A stretch of 64,000 bases of DNA from Anabaena lutea FACHB-196 (GTDB lineage Bacteria; Cyanobacteriota; Cyanobacteriia; Cyanobacteriales; Nostocaceae), in NCBI RefSeq assembly GCF_014698305.1, contig NZ_JACJST010000001.1, positions 186,001-250,000 of the forward strand. The letters are read 5' to 3'. A program made the translations under genes and the position numbers. The stretch's first letter is position 1. Each line of letters opens with the position of its first letter. Below the pieces are notes generated by a model. It saw only the letters and a list, made by a program, of their open reading frames with translations, did not search any database and was not told the origin of the DNA. Below are positions 9,468 to 17,244 of the stretch, in pieces.

Positions 9468-9803
9468 TTGCTGTCTGGAAGGATATTGAGGGTTATTACT
9501 AATGTAGATATTTTTTTTGAAGATTTTGTTGCAGACTTACAGGAGAATTGTGACAATAGAGACATAGCCTCTTTGCACATCAGTATTAACAATTATAGGT
9601 TATCAATCTCATGACTCTCATGACTGGGTTTAGCCGTTTAAGTTCCTCACAAAGAATATGTGTCCGGTTAAATACTCGTCCTTAGGGAACCACGCACAGA
9701 CGCGGAGCGTTGCTTTGTTACTATATTAAACGAATATGATATCACTTGTGACAGGTGATTATCTTTGACTGGATATGATCACTAATTAGCCACAAATTAT
9801 CTA

Positions 9804-9832
9804 TTGACAGATTTGTGAATACAGTTTATCGT
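9804..9832 (+). promoter_or_regulatory. Candidate promoter of the tetR gene
   Basis: TTGACA (9804-9809) is followed after 17 bases by TATCGT (9827-9832), a weak -10 match. The candidate TetR operator begins 5 bases further downstream, where the transcription start would lie. The remaining 9468-9803 intergenic DNA holds only a diverged repeat fragment (near 9660) and AT-rich sequence. Confidence 0.45.
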
Positions 9833-9836
9833 TTAA

Positions 9837-9854
9837 ATAACGAGCGTTCGATAT
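9837..9854. promoter_or_regulatory. Candidate TetR operator, copy 1
   Basis: ATAACGAGCGTTCGATAT is an imperfect palindrome 15 bases before the tetR ATG. It matches 14 of 18 positions of the perfect palindrome ATAACGAATGTTCGTTAT at 11815-11832. Position over the presumed transcription start suggests autorepression. Confidence 0.65.
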
Positions 9855-9868
9855 AGATAAGCCGAGTT

Positions 9869-10468
9869 ATGCCGAAAATTGTTGATCATGAACAATACCG
9901 CAAAGAATTACTCGGTAAGTGTTTCGATTTATTTGCCGAAAAAGGTTATGGTTCCATCACCATGCGGCAAATTGCTGAGAGGTTAAAGGTTTCTACAGGT
10001 ACGCTGTATCATTACTTTCCCAACAAACAAGCCTTGTTTGAGCAATTGGTGGAAGAAATTACTCAGCAAGATATAATTACAGCTTTAACAGAATTTAGAG
10101 GAAAGAATAACATATCTGAGTTGATGAAAGCCTTGGGTCAATACCTCGTTAAAAATGAGGAATACTTAATTAAGTGGACTTATGTCTGGATTGATTTTTG
10201 TCAACATCAAGACTCAAAAACAATGCTAACTAATAGTACTGTTTTTAAACACGCTACTCAACGATGTCAGCAAGTAGCCTGTGATGTATTAGGTATTCAA
10301 GATGTGGTCTTAGCATCCTTTGTTTTGAGTTTTATCAATGGTGTAATTTTAGAAAAATTATGGGGTAATGAAAATATTGATTTTCCACAACAATGTGAGA
10401 TTTTGGGCATAATGTTGACGGCATATTTACAGCAAAAACCCCAACTTGAAATAATTAACTGCCGCTAA
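9869..10468 (+). CDS. TetR/AcrR family transcriptional regulator
   Basis: The protein has 199 residues with an N-terminal helix-turn-helix at about 10-55 (FAEKGYGSITMRQIAERLKVSTGTLYHYFPNKQALFEQL), which is diagnostic for TetR proteins. The C-terminal ligand-binding half is helical and ends in a hydrophobic helix (VVLASFVLSFINGVILEKLWG). It is followed after 37 bases by the efflux genes and preceded by a palindrome repeated inside the operon, so it is the likely local repressor. The inducer is unknown. Confidence 0.93.
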   Translation: MPKIVDHEQYRKELLGKCFDLFAEKGYGSITMRQIAERLKVSTGTLYHYFPNKQALFEQLVEEITQQDIITALTEFRGKNNISELMKALGQYLVKNEEYLIKWTYVWIDFCQHQDSKTMLTNSTVFKHATQRCQQVACDVLGIQDVVLASFVLSFINGVILEKLWGNENIDFPQQCEILGIMLTAYLQQKPQLEIINCR

Positions 10469-10505
10469 CAACAGATAAAGTTTTTATTTTATTTGGGAGA
10501 CTGAG

Positions 10506-11795
10506 ATGACTCAAAAGCTATTATTTAAAGCGAGAAATCCAGGTGTAATTTCTTTAGTAATAGGTGCTACTGCTATTACAGCCGGGATTGCTATCTATGG
10601 AATTTCTAATTTTGGACAAGTTGGGAAACAGCCTGCACCGGAATTAGGAGAAACTGCTTCTATTTCGCAAAAAGTGACGGCTTTGGGAAGACTAGAACCA
10701 GAAACGGAAGTCATTAGCTTATCTGCACCTTTGGCTTTGGATGGCGATCGCGTGGCACAAGTGTTAGTTAAAGAAGGGGATAGAGTAAAAGCCAAACAAG
10801 TAGTTGCAGTTTTAGATTCACGCGCTAAGTTACAAAATGCTGTTCTCCAAGCTGAGAAACAAGTTAGAGTTTCCCAAGCTAAACTTGAGCAAATCAAAGC
10901 TGGAGCAAAATCAGGAGATATTCAAGCACAGTTTGCGAGTGTTGAACGGATCACAGCCCAATCCCAAGGAGACAAAAAACAGCAACAAGAAAATATTGCT
11001 CGGATAGAAGCACAATGGCAAGGTGATAGAATTGCTCAAGAAGCAACTATTAATAAATTAGCCGCAGAACTTAACAACGCCGAAGCCGAATCTCAACGTT
11101 ATCAACAATTATATTCTGAAGGAGCTATTTCTAATTCTGTGATTGATAGCAAACGCCTAAATTTTGAAACTGCTAAACAGCAATTAGATGAAGCCAAAGC
11201 AGTTCTGAACCGAATTAACGCTACTGCTAAAAAGCAACTATCAGAAGCTAGAGTTGCACTAAACCGAATTAATACCACTGGAAATAAACAAGTTACCGAA
11301 GCGAAAGCCACACTCAACAGTATTGCCGAAGTTCGTCCCGTAGATGTGAAATTAGCACAAACAGAAGTCGAAAGTGCGATCGCTATCCTCAAACGCGCCC
11401 AAATTGACCTAGAAGCGGTTTATATTCGCGCCCCCATGACGGGACAAATTCTGAAAATTCATACCCGTGCAGGGGAAAAAATTGATAACTCTGGTATTGC
11501 AGACTTCGCCCAAACAGACCAAATGTTGGCAATTGCAGAAGTTTATCAAACTGATATTAAAAAAATCAAACTCGGACAAAAAGCCGTAGTTACTGGTCAA
11601 GCATTTACAGGTGAATTGCAGGGAAAAGTATCACAAATTGGCTTACAAGTCAACCGCCAAAACGTTTTTAGCAAGCAGCCAGGTGAAAATTTAGATAGCC
11701 GGGTGGTGGAAGTTAAAATTCGCCTCAACCCAGAAGATAGCAAGCGAGTTGGAGGTTTAACTAACTTGCAAGTACAAACAGCAATTGAATTGTAA
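10506..11795 (+). CDS. HlyD/DevB-like membrane fusion protein
   Basis: This is the periplasmic adaptor of a DevBCA-type ABC exporter, 429 residues. It has one N-terminal membrane anchor at about 15-35, then a biotinyl-lipoyl half (VTALGRLEPETEVISLSAP, VLVKEGDRVKAKQVVAVLD). A long alpha-helical coiled coil follows at about 110-290, with repeated ALNRINTT/KQ motifs. The second lipoyl half is IRAPMTGQILKIHTRAGEKI and a beta-barrel region closes the protein. The repeats in the coiled coil (AKKQLSEARVALNRIN and NKQVTEAKATLNSI) look like a local duplication of a 16-18 residue helical unit. An SD-like GGGAG precedes the ATG. Control by TetR rather than an evident NtcA site suggests a detoxification paralogue, not the heterocyst glycolipid exporter. 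Confidence 0.9.
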   Translation: MTQKLLFKARNPGVISLVIGATAITAGIAIYGISNFGQVGKQPAPELGETASISQKVTALGRLEPETEVISLSAPLALDGDRVAQVLVKEGDRVKAKQVVAVLDSRAKLQNAVLQAEKQVRVSQAKLEQIKAGAKSGDIQAQFASVERITAQSQGDKKQQQENIARIEAQWQGDRIAQEATINKLAAELNNAEAESQRYQQLYSEGAISNSVIDSKRLNFETAKQQLDEAKAVLNRINATAKKQLSEARVALNRINTTGNKQVTEAKATLNSIAEVRPVDVKLAQTEVESAIAILKRAQIDLEAVYIRAPMTGQILKIHTRAGEKIDNSGIADFAQTDQMLAIAEVYQTDIKKIKLGQKAVVTGQAFTGELQGKVSQIGLQVNRQNVFSKQPGENLDSRVVEVKIRLNPEDSKRVGGLTNLQVQTAIEL

Positions 11796-11814
11796 AGTTT
11801 GTTGGTTGTTAAAC

Positions 11815-11832
11815 ATAACGAATGTTCGTTAT
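11815..11832. promoter_or_regulatory. Candidate TetR operator, copy 2 (perfect palindrome)
   Basis: ATAACGAATGTTCGTTAT has perfect 8-bp arms around TG. It lies 20 bases after the devB-like stop and 60 bases before the DUF2834 gene. Its similarity to the site at 9837-9854 suggests a second TetR-controlled start point inside the operon. Confidence 0.7.
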
Positions 11833-11891
11833 CAATTATAATCAATTAGTTGAAATTGCAACCTAAAAACTACTTCGTGGTGAATTAAATC

Positions 11892-12215
11892 ATGCTGACA
11901 CCTATATACATATCGCTTGCTATTCTCGGCTTAGTTTTTCCCTATTCTCAGTTTATTCCCTTTATATTAGAGCATGGATTTGATATAAAACTGTTTTTTG
12001 AACAACTTTTTGCTAACAAAATATCTGGTTTTTTTGGAATGGATGTAATTGTTTCTTCTCTAGTATTTTGGGTATTTGTATTTAGTGAAGGAACAAGGTT
12101 AAAAATGCAAAAGTTGTGGATTTACATTGCTTGTAATCTTACCGTTGGTGTTTCCTTTGGTCTGCCCTTATTTTTGTTGATGCGACAACGACAGATAGAA
12201 CAAAAGAGTGACTAA
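11892..12215 (+). CDS. DUF2834 family small membrane protein
   Basis: The protein has 107 residues and three membrane segments: about 5-25 (ISLAILGLVFPYSQFIPFIL), 48-68 and 82-100 (VGVSFGLPLFLLM). The spacing LGLVFPYSQF, EHGFD, FFGMDVIVSSLVFWVFVFSEG and LPLFLLMRQR matches DUF2834, a family of unknown function common in cyanobacteria. It sits between the adaptor and permease genes of the efflux operon, directly behind the second TetR palindrome. A role in the transporter or its stress response is inferred from position only. Confidence 0.8.
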   Translation: MLTPIYISLAILGLVFPYSQFIPFILEHGFDIKLFFEQLFANKISGFFGMDVIVSSLVFWVFVFSEGTRLKMQKLWIYIACNLTVGVSFGLPLFLLMRQRQIEQKSD

Positions 12216-12241
12216 CTTAGTTATTAAGAGGCGGTGACAAA

Positions 12242-13423
12242 ATGTTATTTCAACTATTTCGCAAAACGCCTCTAGCTTGGCGACAGTTAATGAAAGAAAA
12301 AACGCGGCTGGCTATTGCAGTCGCTGGGATTACTTTTGCAGATATGCTGATGTTTATTCAGATGGGTTTTGAAAGTGCATTATTTGATGCAGCTATTCAA
12401 CCACATCGAAATTTACAAGCAGATTTAGTTTTAATTAACCCCCAATTTGAAACTCTATTTTCAGTTAAAAGCTTTTCTAGAGAAAAACTATATCAAGCAT
12501 TGAGTTATGATGGTGTCAAGTCTGTAAGTTCGATTTATATTAGTACCGGACAATGGCGAAATCCACAAACACGAATTGATCGAGCGATTTTAGTTTGGGG
12601 TATAGATCCTGCTCAACCTGGGTTGAGATTTCCTGAAGTCCAACAAAATAAAGATTATCTAAAGCAACTGCATCAAGTTATGTTTGATCAAGCCGGTCGT
12701 CCTGAATATGGTGCTGTGGGTGAGATCTTTAAAAACACAGGTAATTTTCAAACAGAACTAAATAGTAAATTTGTTAGTGTCAAAGGTTTATTTAGTAATG
12801 GTGCTTCCTTTGCGGCTGATGGTAATGTTATCGCTAGTGATTCCACGTTTTTACAATTATTTCCTACCCGCAAAGCTGATCAAATTGAAGTTGGGTTAAT
12901 TACTCTCCAACCGGGTGCTGATATCGAAAAAGTCAAAGCACAACTGAAAATAGGATTAAACCCAGATCAAAAAAATCCCTTTGTTCAAGTTGATACTCCT
13001 GAAGGATTTGCTCAAAAAGAAAAAAGTTACTGGGCTAATGGGACTGGAATTGGTTTTATTTTCGGTTTGGGTGTAGGAGTTGGGTTTATTGTCGGTATCG
13101 TGATTGTTTATCAAATTCTTTATTCTGATGTTGCCGATCATTTACCAGAATACGCCACTCTCAAAGCAATGGGTTACAGCGATAGTTATTTTTTGGTAGT
13201 TTTGCTGCAAGAGGCATTGTTTTTAGCTGTCTTGGGTTATTTACCTGCATTCTTTCTATCTTTTGGGCTATATCAACTCACTTATTCTGCCACATTGCTG
13301 CCGATTTTTATGAAAACAGATCGAGCGATTAATGTTTTTATTTTAACGGTGATTATGTGTAGTGTTTCGGGGGCAATTGCTATTAGAAAGCTCAGTTCTG
13401 CTGATCCGGCTGATGTTTTTTAA
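12242..13423 (+). CDS. DevC-like ABC transporter permease
   Basis: The 393-residue protein has the DevC/MacB-like permease layout. One membrane segment is near the N-terminus (about 22-42, LAIAVAGITFADMLMFIQMGF), followed by a large extracytoplasmic domain (about 50-265). Three further segments are at about 270-292, 318-342 and 358-378. The signature start LFRKTPLAWRQLMKEKTRLAIAVAG and the end RKLSSADPADVF are typical of cyanobacterial DevC proteins. GAGGCGGTGACAAA precedes the ATG. It partners the adjacent adaptor and ATPase. Confidence 0.93.
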   Translation: MLFQLFRKTPLAWRQLMKEKTRLAIAVAGITFADMLMFIQMGFESALFDAAIQPHRNLQADLVLINPQFETLFSVKSFSREKLYQALSYDGVKSVSSIYISTGQWRNPQTRIDRAILVWGIDPAQPGLRFPEVQQNKDYLKQLHQVMFDQAGRPEYGAVGEIFKNTGNFQTELNSKFVSVKGLFSNGASFAADGNVIASDSTFLQLFPTRKADQIEVGLITLQPGADIEKVKAQLKIGLNPDQKNPFVQVDTPEGFAQKEKSYWANGTGIGFIFGLGVGVGFIVGIVIVYQILYSDVADHLPEYATLKAMGYSDSYFLVVLLQEALFLAVLGYLPAFFLSFGLYQLTYSATLLPIFMKTDRAINVFILTVIMCSVSGAIAIRKLSSADPADVF

Positions 13424-13438
13424 GCTTTATCAGCCCAC

Positions 13439-13456
13439 CCCCCGCTGTTTCGGGGG
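13439..13456 (+). promoter_or_regulatory. Short GC hairpin between devC-like and devA-like genes
   Basis: CCCCCG (13439-13444) and CGGGGG (13451-13456) form a 6-bp stem with loop CTGTTT. No T-run follows, so it is not a canonical terminator. It may act as a processing or stability element that sets relative ATPase and permease levels. Confidence 0.4.
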
Positions 13457-13501
13457 AGTTAAAAAGAGCAATCTTGATTAGTTGAAATCAATAAAAATTC
13501 T

Positions 13502-14239
13502 ATGTTACAAGTCTCTGCTCAATCCCATATTGCTTCAGAAACGGTAATTAATGTTTCTAACCTCAATCATTATTTTGGTGATGGAGGGCTGCGTAAACAA
13601 GCCTTATTTGATATTAATTTGGAGATTAAAGCTGGCGAAATTGTGATTATGACGGGGCCTTCAGGTTCAGGTAAAACTACCCTGTTATCACTGATGGGGG
13701 GCTTGCGTTCTGCTCAAGAAGGGAGTTTGCAAATTTTAGGACAAGAAATGTGCAGTGCGAGTAAAGGACAATTAACTAAGTTGCGTCGCCAAATTGGTTA
13801 TATTTTCCAAGCGCATAACCTGATGACTTTTTTAACCGCCAAGGAAAATGTACGGATGTCTTTAGAGTTGCATGAAGATTATTTGCAAGGAGATATTAAC
13901 GCCAAAGCTATAGCAATGTTGGAAACTGTTGGTTTGGGAAATCGTGTGGATTACTATCCAGAGAGTTTATCAGGGGGACAAAAGCAACGGGTTGCCATTG
14001 CCCGCGCTTTAGTTAGTCATCCTCAAATAGTATTAGCAGATGAACCCACGGCGGCACTTGATAAAAAATCTGGACGTGATGTGGTGGAATTAATGCAAAA
14101 ATTAGCTAAAGAACAAAATTGCACCATTTTGCTAGTTACCCACGATAACCGAATTCTCGATATAGCTGATCGCATCGTTTACATGGAAGATGGACAATTG
14201 AAAAGTGATGGTGTAGATATTGGAGTCAAAGTAAATTAA
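13502..14239 (+). CDS. DevA-like ABC transporter ATP-binding protein
   Basis: This is a 245-residue nucleotide-binding subunit of the LolD/MacB/DevA type. The Walker A motif is GPSGSGKTTL, the Q-loop is IFQAHNL, the signature is LSGGQKQRVAIARAL, Walker B is IVLADEPTAALD and the switch His is in LVTHD. All catalytic residues appear intact. With the preceding adaptor and permease it forms a complete tripartite exporter apart from an outer-membrane TolC-like channel, which is not in the window. Confidence 0.95.
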   Translation: MLQVSAQSHIASETVINVSNLNHYFGDGGLRKQALFDINLEIKAGEIVIMTGPSGSGKTTLLSLMGGLRSAQEGSLQILGQEMCSASKGQLTKLRRQIGYIFQAHNLMTFLTAKENVRMSLELHEDYLQGDINAKAIAMLETVGLGNRVDYYPESLSGGQKQRVAIARALVSHPQIVLADEPTAALDKKSGRDVVELMQKLAKEQNCTILLVTHDNRILDIADRIVYMEDGQLKSDGVDIGVKVN

Positions 14240-14246
14240 TACTCTT

Positions 14247-14684
14247 TTATTTAAAGATAATTTCCTCCCGAATTTCCAGATTAAGAGTGTTTTGAATTTT
14301 CAAAAGTTTTGTCAAACTAGCACTAGCATATCCGTTTGCTTCATCACGTTGTACCTGTTGAGGTTTAACTCCTAAAAGTTTGGCGAAACTCTCTTGAGTG
14401 TGTCCGCGAATAATCCGCGCCTTGATTAATGCTTCTGGTAATTTTTCTAAACTATCATATTGCAATTTCTCAATTTTCCCTTGATTATTTTTGAGATTTT
14501 CGTACTCTTCTATCTCTTGAATAAACTCATCAATTTGACTTTGGAGTGAATCAATACGAGCCTGGTGGCGTAGCTTTTGGTTTTCATCTTCTGGAACTGG
14601 TTTACTAGCATATTGAGCCATTGCTAACTCAAATTTTTTCATTTGTGCCTTAGTAATACTGTACTGCCATTCATTGAAAATCAT
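14247..14684 (-). CDS. XRE-type helix-turn-helix protein, HigA antitoxin-like
   Basis: The protein has about 145 residues with a C-terminal HTH (TQESFAKLLGVKPQQVQRDEANGYASASLTKLL) and an N-terminal helical region with coiled-coil character (RIDSLQSQIDEFIQEIEEYENL). The start at 14684 was chosen because MIFNEWQYSITKAQMKKFE resembles the usual start of orphan HigA-like regulators. Longer in-frame starts extend to a TTG at 14732. No toxin gene is adjacent, so it is an orphan or a solitary regulator. A perfect 12-bp inverted repeat lies just upstream of the chosen start. Confidence 0.78.
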   Translation of the reverse strand: MIFNEWQYSITKAQMKKFELAMAQYASKPVPEDENQKLRHQARIDSLQSQIDEFIQEIEEYENLKNNQGKIEKLQYDSLEKLPEALIKARIIRGHTQESFAKLLGVKPQQVQRDEANGYASASLTKLLKIQNTLNLEIREEIIFK

Positions 14685-14717
14685 AGTGTTTAACCCATAA
14701 CTCATTTGTTCAAGAAT

Positions 14718-14754
14718 GGCATTACCTAACAATTAAAATTAATTAGGTAATGCC
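14718..14754. promoter_or_regulatory. Perfect 12-bp inverted repeat upstream of the XRE gene
   Basis: GGCATTACCTAA (14718-14729) is perfectly complementary to TTAGGTAATGCC (14743-14754), separated by 13 AT-rich bases. It begins 34 bases upstream of the chosen XRE start. It may be the autoregulatory operator or a hairpin in the leader. Confidence 0.6.
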
Positions 14755-14959
14755 AATTCATTTTTTTATTGCTGATTTTGAATATAATCTAACCATAAAT
14801 CCAAAATTCATCTCTACCAAAAAACTCGCAGCCATTAACCCAGAAATACAGACAGGATTGTAAAATAACGTACTCCAACTCCCAGATATCCTTTACTGAT
14901 ACTTGTTTCTCAGCAACAATCTGTTAATCTAGCATTGTTGAGAATTGGCAAAATAGTAA

Positions 14960-15595
14960 ATGGAAATTAATAATCTGTTTAAATCAGGTGGGGTGGTGAT
15001 GTGGCCACTGCTGTTTTTTTCAGTATTAGCAGTGGCGCTAATTATCGAACGTATCACCTTTTGGGTAAGGCTAAGTGGTCGTCAAAATCGAGTAGTGCGG
15101 GAGGTGCTAAAGTTTTATCGTCAAGGTAATGTAGTTAGTGCTTTAGATCATTTGCACAACAATGCTGATTTACCCATCGCTCGGATTTTTTTAGCAGCTT
15201 TAGAATTAGAAGAACCAACCCCAGAGGAATTCCGCTTGGCTTTAGAAAGTGAAGCACAGGGAGAAATTCCTTTACTCAAAAGGTTCCAAAACATTTTTGA
15301 TACAATTATTGGTCTTGCTCCTTTGTTGGGACTTCTTGGCACAGTTTTGGGGTTAATTGCTTCTTTTGCATCTTTAAATATTGGCGATGTTGGTGGTACA
15401 CAAACCGCTGGTGTCACGTCTGGGATTAGTGAAGCCTTGGTATCCACAGCTTCAGGTTTAGTTGTTGCTATTATTACTCTTTTCTTTGCCAATACCTTTC
15501 GGGGACTCTATATAAGGCAGATTGCTTGGATTCAAGAATATGGCGGACAGTTAGAATTACTTTACCGCCGTAGCTATGAAAGAGGGGATAAATAA
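14960..15595 (+). CDS. MotA/TolQ/ExbB-type proton channel protein
   Basis: The 211-residue inner-membrane protein has three transmembrane segments at about 12-30 (VVMWPLLFFSVLAVALII), 112-135 and 160-182. The family core is FDTIIGLAPLLGLLGTVLGLIASF followed by GVTSGISEALVSTASGLVVAIITLFFANTF, which contains the conserved Thr/Ser residues of the ion path. ExbB proteins normally work with ExbD and TonB. No exbD follows, so the partner must be encoded elsewhere. The small gene downstream is unrelated. Confidence 0.9.
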   Translation: MEINNLFKSGGVVMWPLLFFSVLAVALIIERITFWVRLSGRQNRVVREVLKFYRQGNVVSALDHLHNNADLPIARIFLAALELEEPTPEEFRLALESEAQGEIPLLKRFQNIFDTIIGLAPLLGLLGTVLGLIASFASLNIGDVGGTQTAGVTSGISEALVSTASGLVVAIITLFFANTFRGLYIRQIAWIQEYGGQLELLYRRSYERGDK

Positions 15596-15713
15596 CGCTC
15601 TGACGCTATGATGCGGAGATTTTTTTGATCAGCAATTAGCCAGACTTGATATTAGATAGTATTCTGAAATTATCAATAACTGTTTTGGCTGCTTGATTTT
15701 GAGGAGATGTCTG

Positions 15714-15920
15714 ATGAATATTTGGGTAAATGAGCAAATTGATCCATCGGGTATGATTTATGCCTGCATTGCCTGTTGCAATGAATCTCAGGCTCAAGAT
15801 TGTCATGAGTCCTTTAAGAAAGGTTTAACTGAGAAGCAAAAATCTGATGGTTGGGTGGCACAATTAAGGTTAGTCGATTCTTGGGATCAAGTCCCAGTCA
15901 ATGCTTTAAAACTCAATTAA
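15714..15920 (+). CDS. Small conserved-looking hypothetical protein
   Basis: This is a 68-residue protein beginning MNIWVNEQIDPSGMIYACI. GAGGAG (15701-15706) lies 7 bases upstream of the ATG at 15714, an unusually good ribosome binding site that supports this start over the upstream in-frame ATG at 15693. It has three Cys residues (CIACC, and DCHE) and no membrane segment. I do not recognise a family and assign no function. Confidence 0.68.
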   Translation: MNIWVNEQIDPSGMIYACIACCNESQAQDCHESFKKGLTEKQKSDGWVAQLRLVDSWDQVPVNALKLN

Positions 15921-16588
15921 TCTTTTTGGTTCTACCGTACTTGTTATGCTAACTTACCAGTCTGAAAGAGGGAACTCTTAACAGGGAACTCTTAACAGGG
16001 TAAAGAGGCAATTTTTGTCATAATATCCAATATCTGTGGCTTATGTCTTATGTATATTAAATCTTCCGAAGTTTTTTGAGATTGATTTTGCATATTAGGT
16101 ACTGAAGAACCATCTTTTTTTACACACCTGTCACCACTACATTTACCAAGTCGAAGGATTTTGGATCAATCCCATTAGCAAGTAATCTTGGTGTTCAAAA
16201 TTAAAAATTAAAATTTAAAAACAGTTGGAGTAGGGGACACTTACCCCAACTCAACTGAGACTACCTGTAGAGGTATGGGTCTCAACCTCTTGAATTTATC
16301 AATACCTTGCTTGTCCATTTTGTGTAGGTTGGGTTAAGCGACAGCGCAACCCGACGCATTTGTTGGGTTTCGTCCCTCAACCCAACCTACAAATCAAGAC
16401 TTTTTTCGATTTGGACAAGGTATTGTTTATGATGAGGATTTGAGATTTTTTAGATTTATGATGGAAAATGCACAAGATTTACACACACAGTTTTGAGAAA
16501 CCTTAAATATCAGAAAAAATTGCTGATTTTTTGGAACTTTTCAGAGTTATGATCTGGGAAATAACAAACTTGCAAAACCCGAATAAAT
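15921..16588. other. Gene-free intergenic region with tandem and inverted repeats
   Basis: No coding sequence is supported. Two copies of GGAACTCTTAACA stand in tandem near 15970-15995, an inverted repeat lies at 16323-16391, and the last 150 bases are AT-rich. Confidence 0.55.
16323..16391. repeat. Dispersed hairpin repeat (TGTAGGTTGGGTT family)
   Basis: TGTAGGTTGGGTT (16323-16335) is perfectly complementary to AACCCAACCTACA (16379-16391). A shorter relative (GTTGGGTT ... AACCCAACCTAC) is near 43701-43732. It is a palindromic repeat of the kind dispersed through cyanobacterial genomes. Confidence 0.7.
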
Positions 16589-17152
16589 GTGGTGAACTAT
16601 TCCAGCGTTTTTACTTCGGAGCAAGGCTGTCCCATTAATTTAGTTGGCAAAACGGGACAAGCGGTTCAAATTTCCATTCATAATCCTAGCCAATATATCT
16701 GTGCCAACTGCGAACAGATATTGCCAGATTGGAAACAGCAGCAGTTTTTATGGGTTGTGGTTGTCTTGCAGCAATCACGATATCCATTGGTGGAAAAAAC
16801 AGCGCAAGTAGAGACAGAGAAAGAACGATTGCGAGAAAAGTTTATGCGGTTTGGTTGCGATTTGTCTTTTAATTTGCGCGATCGCGGTTATTTGACAGAT
16901 CTCATCGATCCTCGTACTGGCTATCCTTTACTTTCCCATCCTGGTGAGGTTCCCCACGATGACACAGCTGTGGCTACAGCTTTACTCAATTATCCTGTGA
17001 TCAAAAATAAATGCCGTGTGCTAGTTCATCCTCAATGGGGTACTGCTGTTTATCCTAGCGTTTTGCTTTCCGAAGCACCCCCGGAGATGATTGAATTGGT
17101 AACGAGAGCGATCGCTCCTTTACATGGTTGGACTGAGTTACCACCTTCGTAG
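16589..17152 (+). CDS. MMADHC-like protein (methylmalonic aciduria and homocystinuria type D homologue)
   Basis: The 187-residue protein resembles the cyanobacterial proteins annotated as homologues of human MMADHC, which directs cobalamin between cytosolic and mitochondrial enzymes. Supporting text includes LREKFMRFGCDLSFNLRDRGYLTDLIDPRTGYPLLSHPGEVPHDDTAVA and a later VLVHPQWGTAVYPS. The bacterial role is not established; cobalamin handling is inferred from the family name only. Two consecutive GTG codons open the frame, so the start could shift by one residue. The gene converges on the large kinase-cyclase gene. Confidence 0.72.
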   Translation: MVNYSSVFTSEQGCPINLVGKTGQAVQISIHNPSQYICANCEQILPDWKQQQFLWVVVVLQQSRYPLVEKTAQVETEKERLREKFMRFGCDLSFNLRDRGYLTDLIDPRTGYPLLSHPGEVPHDDTAVATALLNYPVIKNKCRVLVHPQWGTAVYPSVLLSEAPPEMIELVTRAIAPLHGWTELPPS

Positions 17153-17244
17153 AAGGGATTTCCAAATCAAAACATATCCTCTAGACAATAATCGTGAATG
17201 CACAATTATGAGATGAGAAAAAACCTAACAACAAAGACCGAGTT

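Noticed and set aside
10506-14239. Reading the efflux operon as the heterocyst glycolipid exporter devBCA itself
   Set aside because: It has a TetR gene, TetR-type palindromes and an inserted DUF2834 gene, and no GTA-N8-TAC NtcA site was noticed; a paralogous efflux system is more likely.
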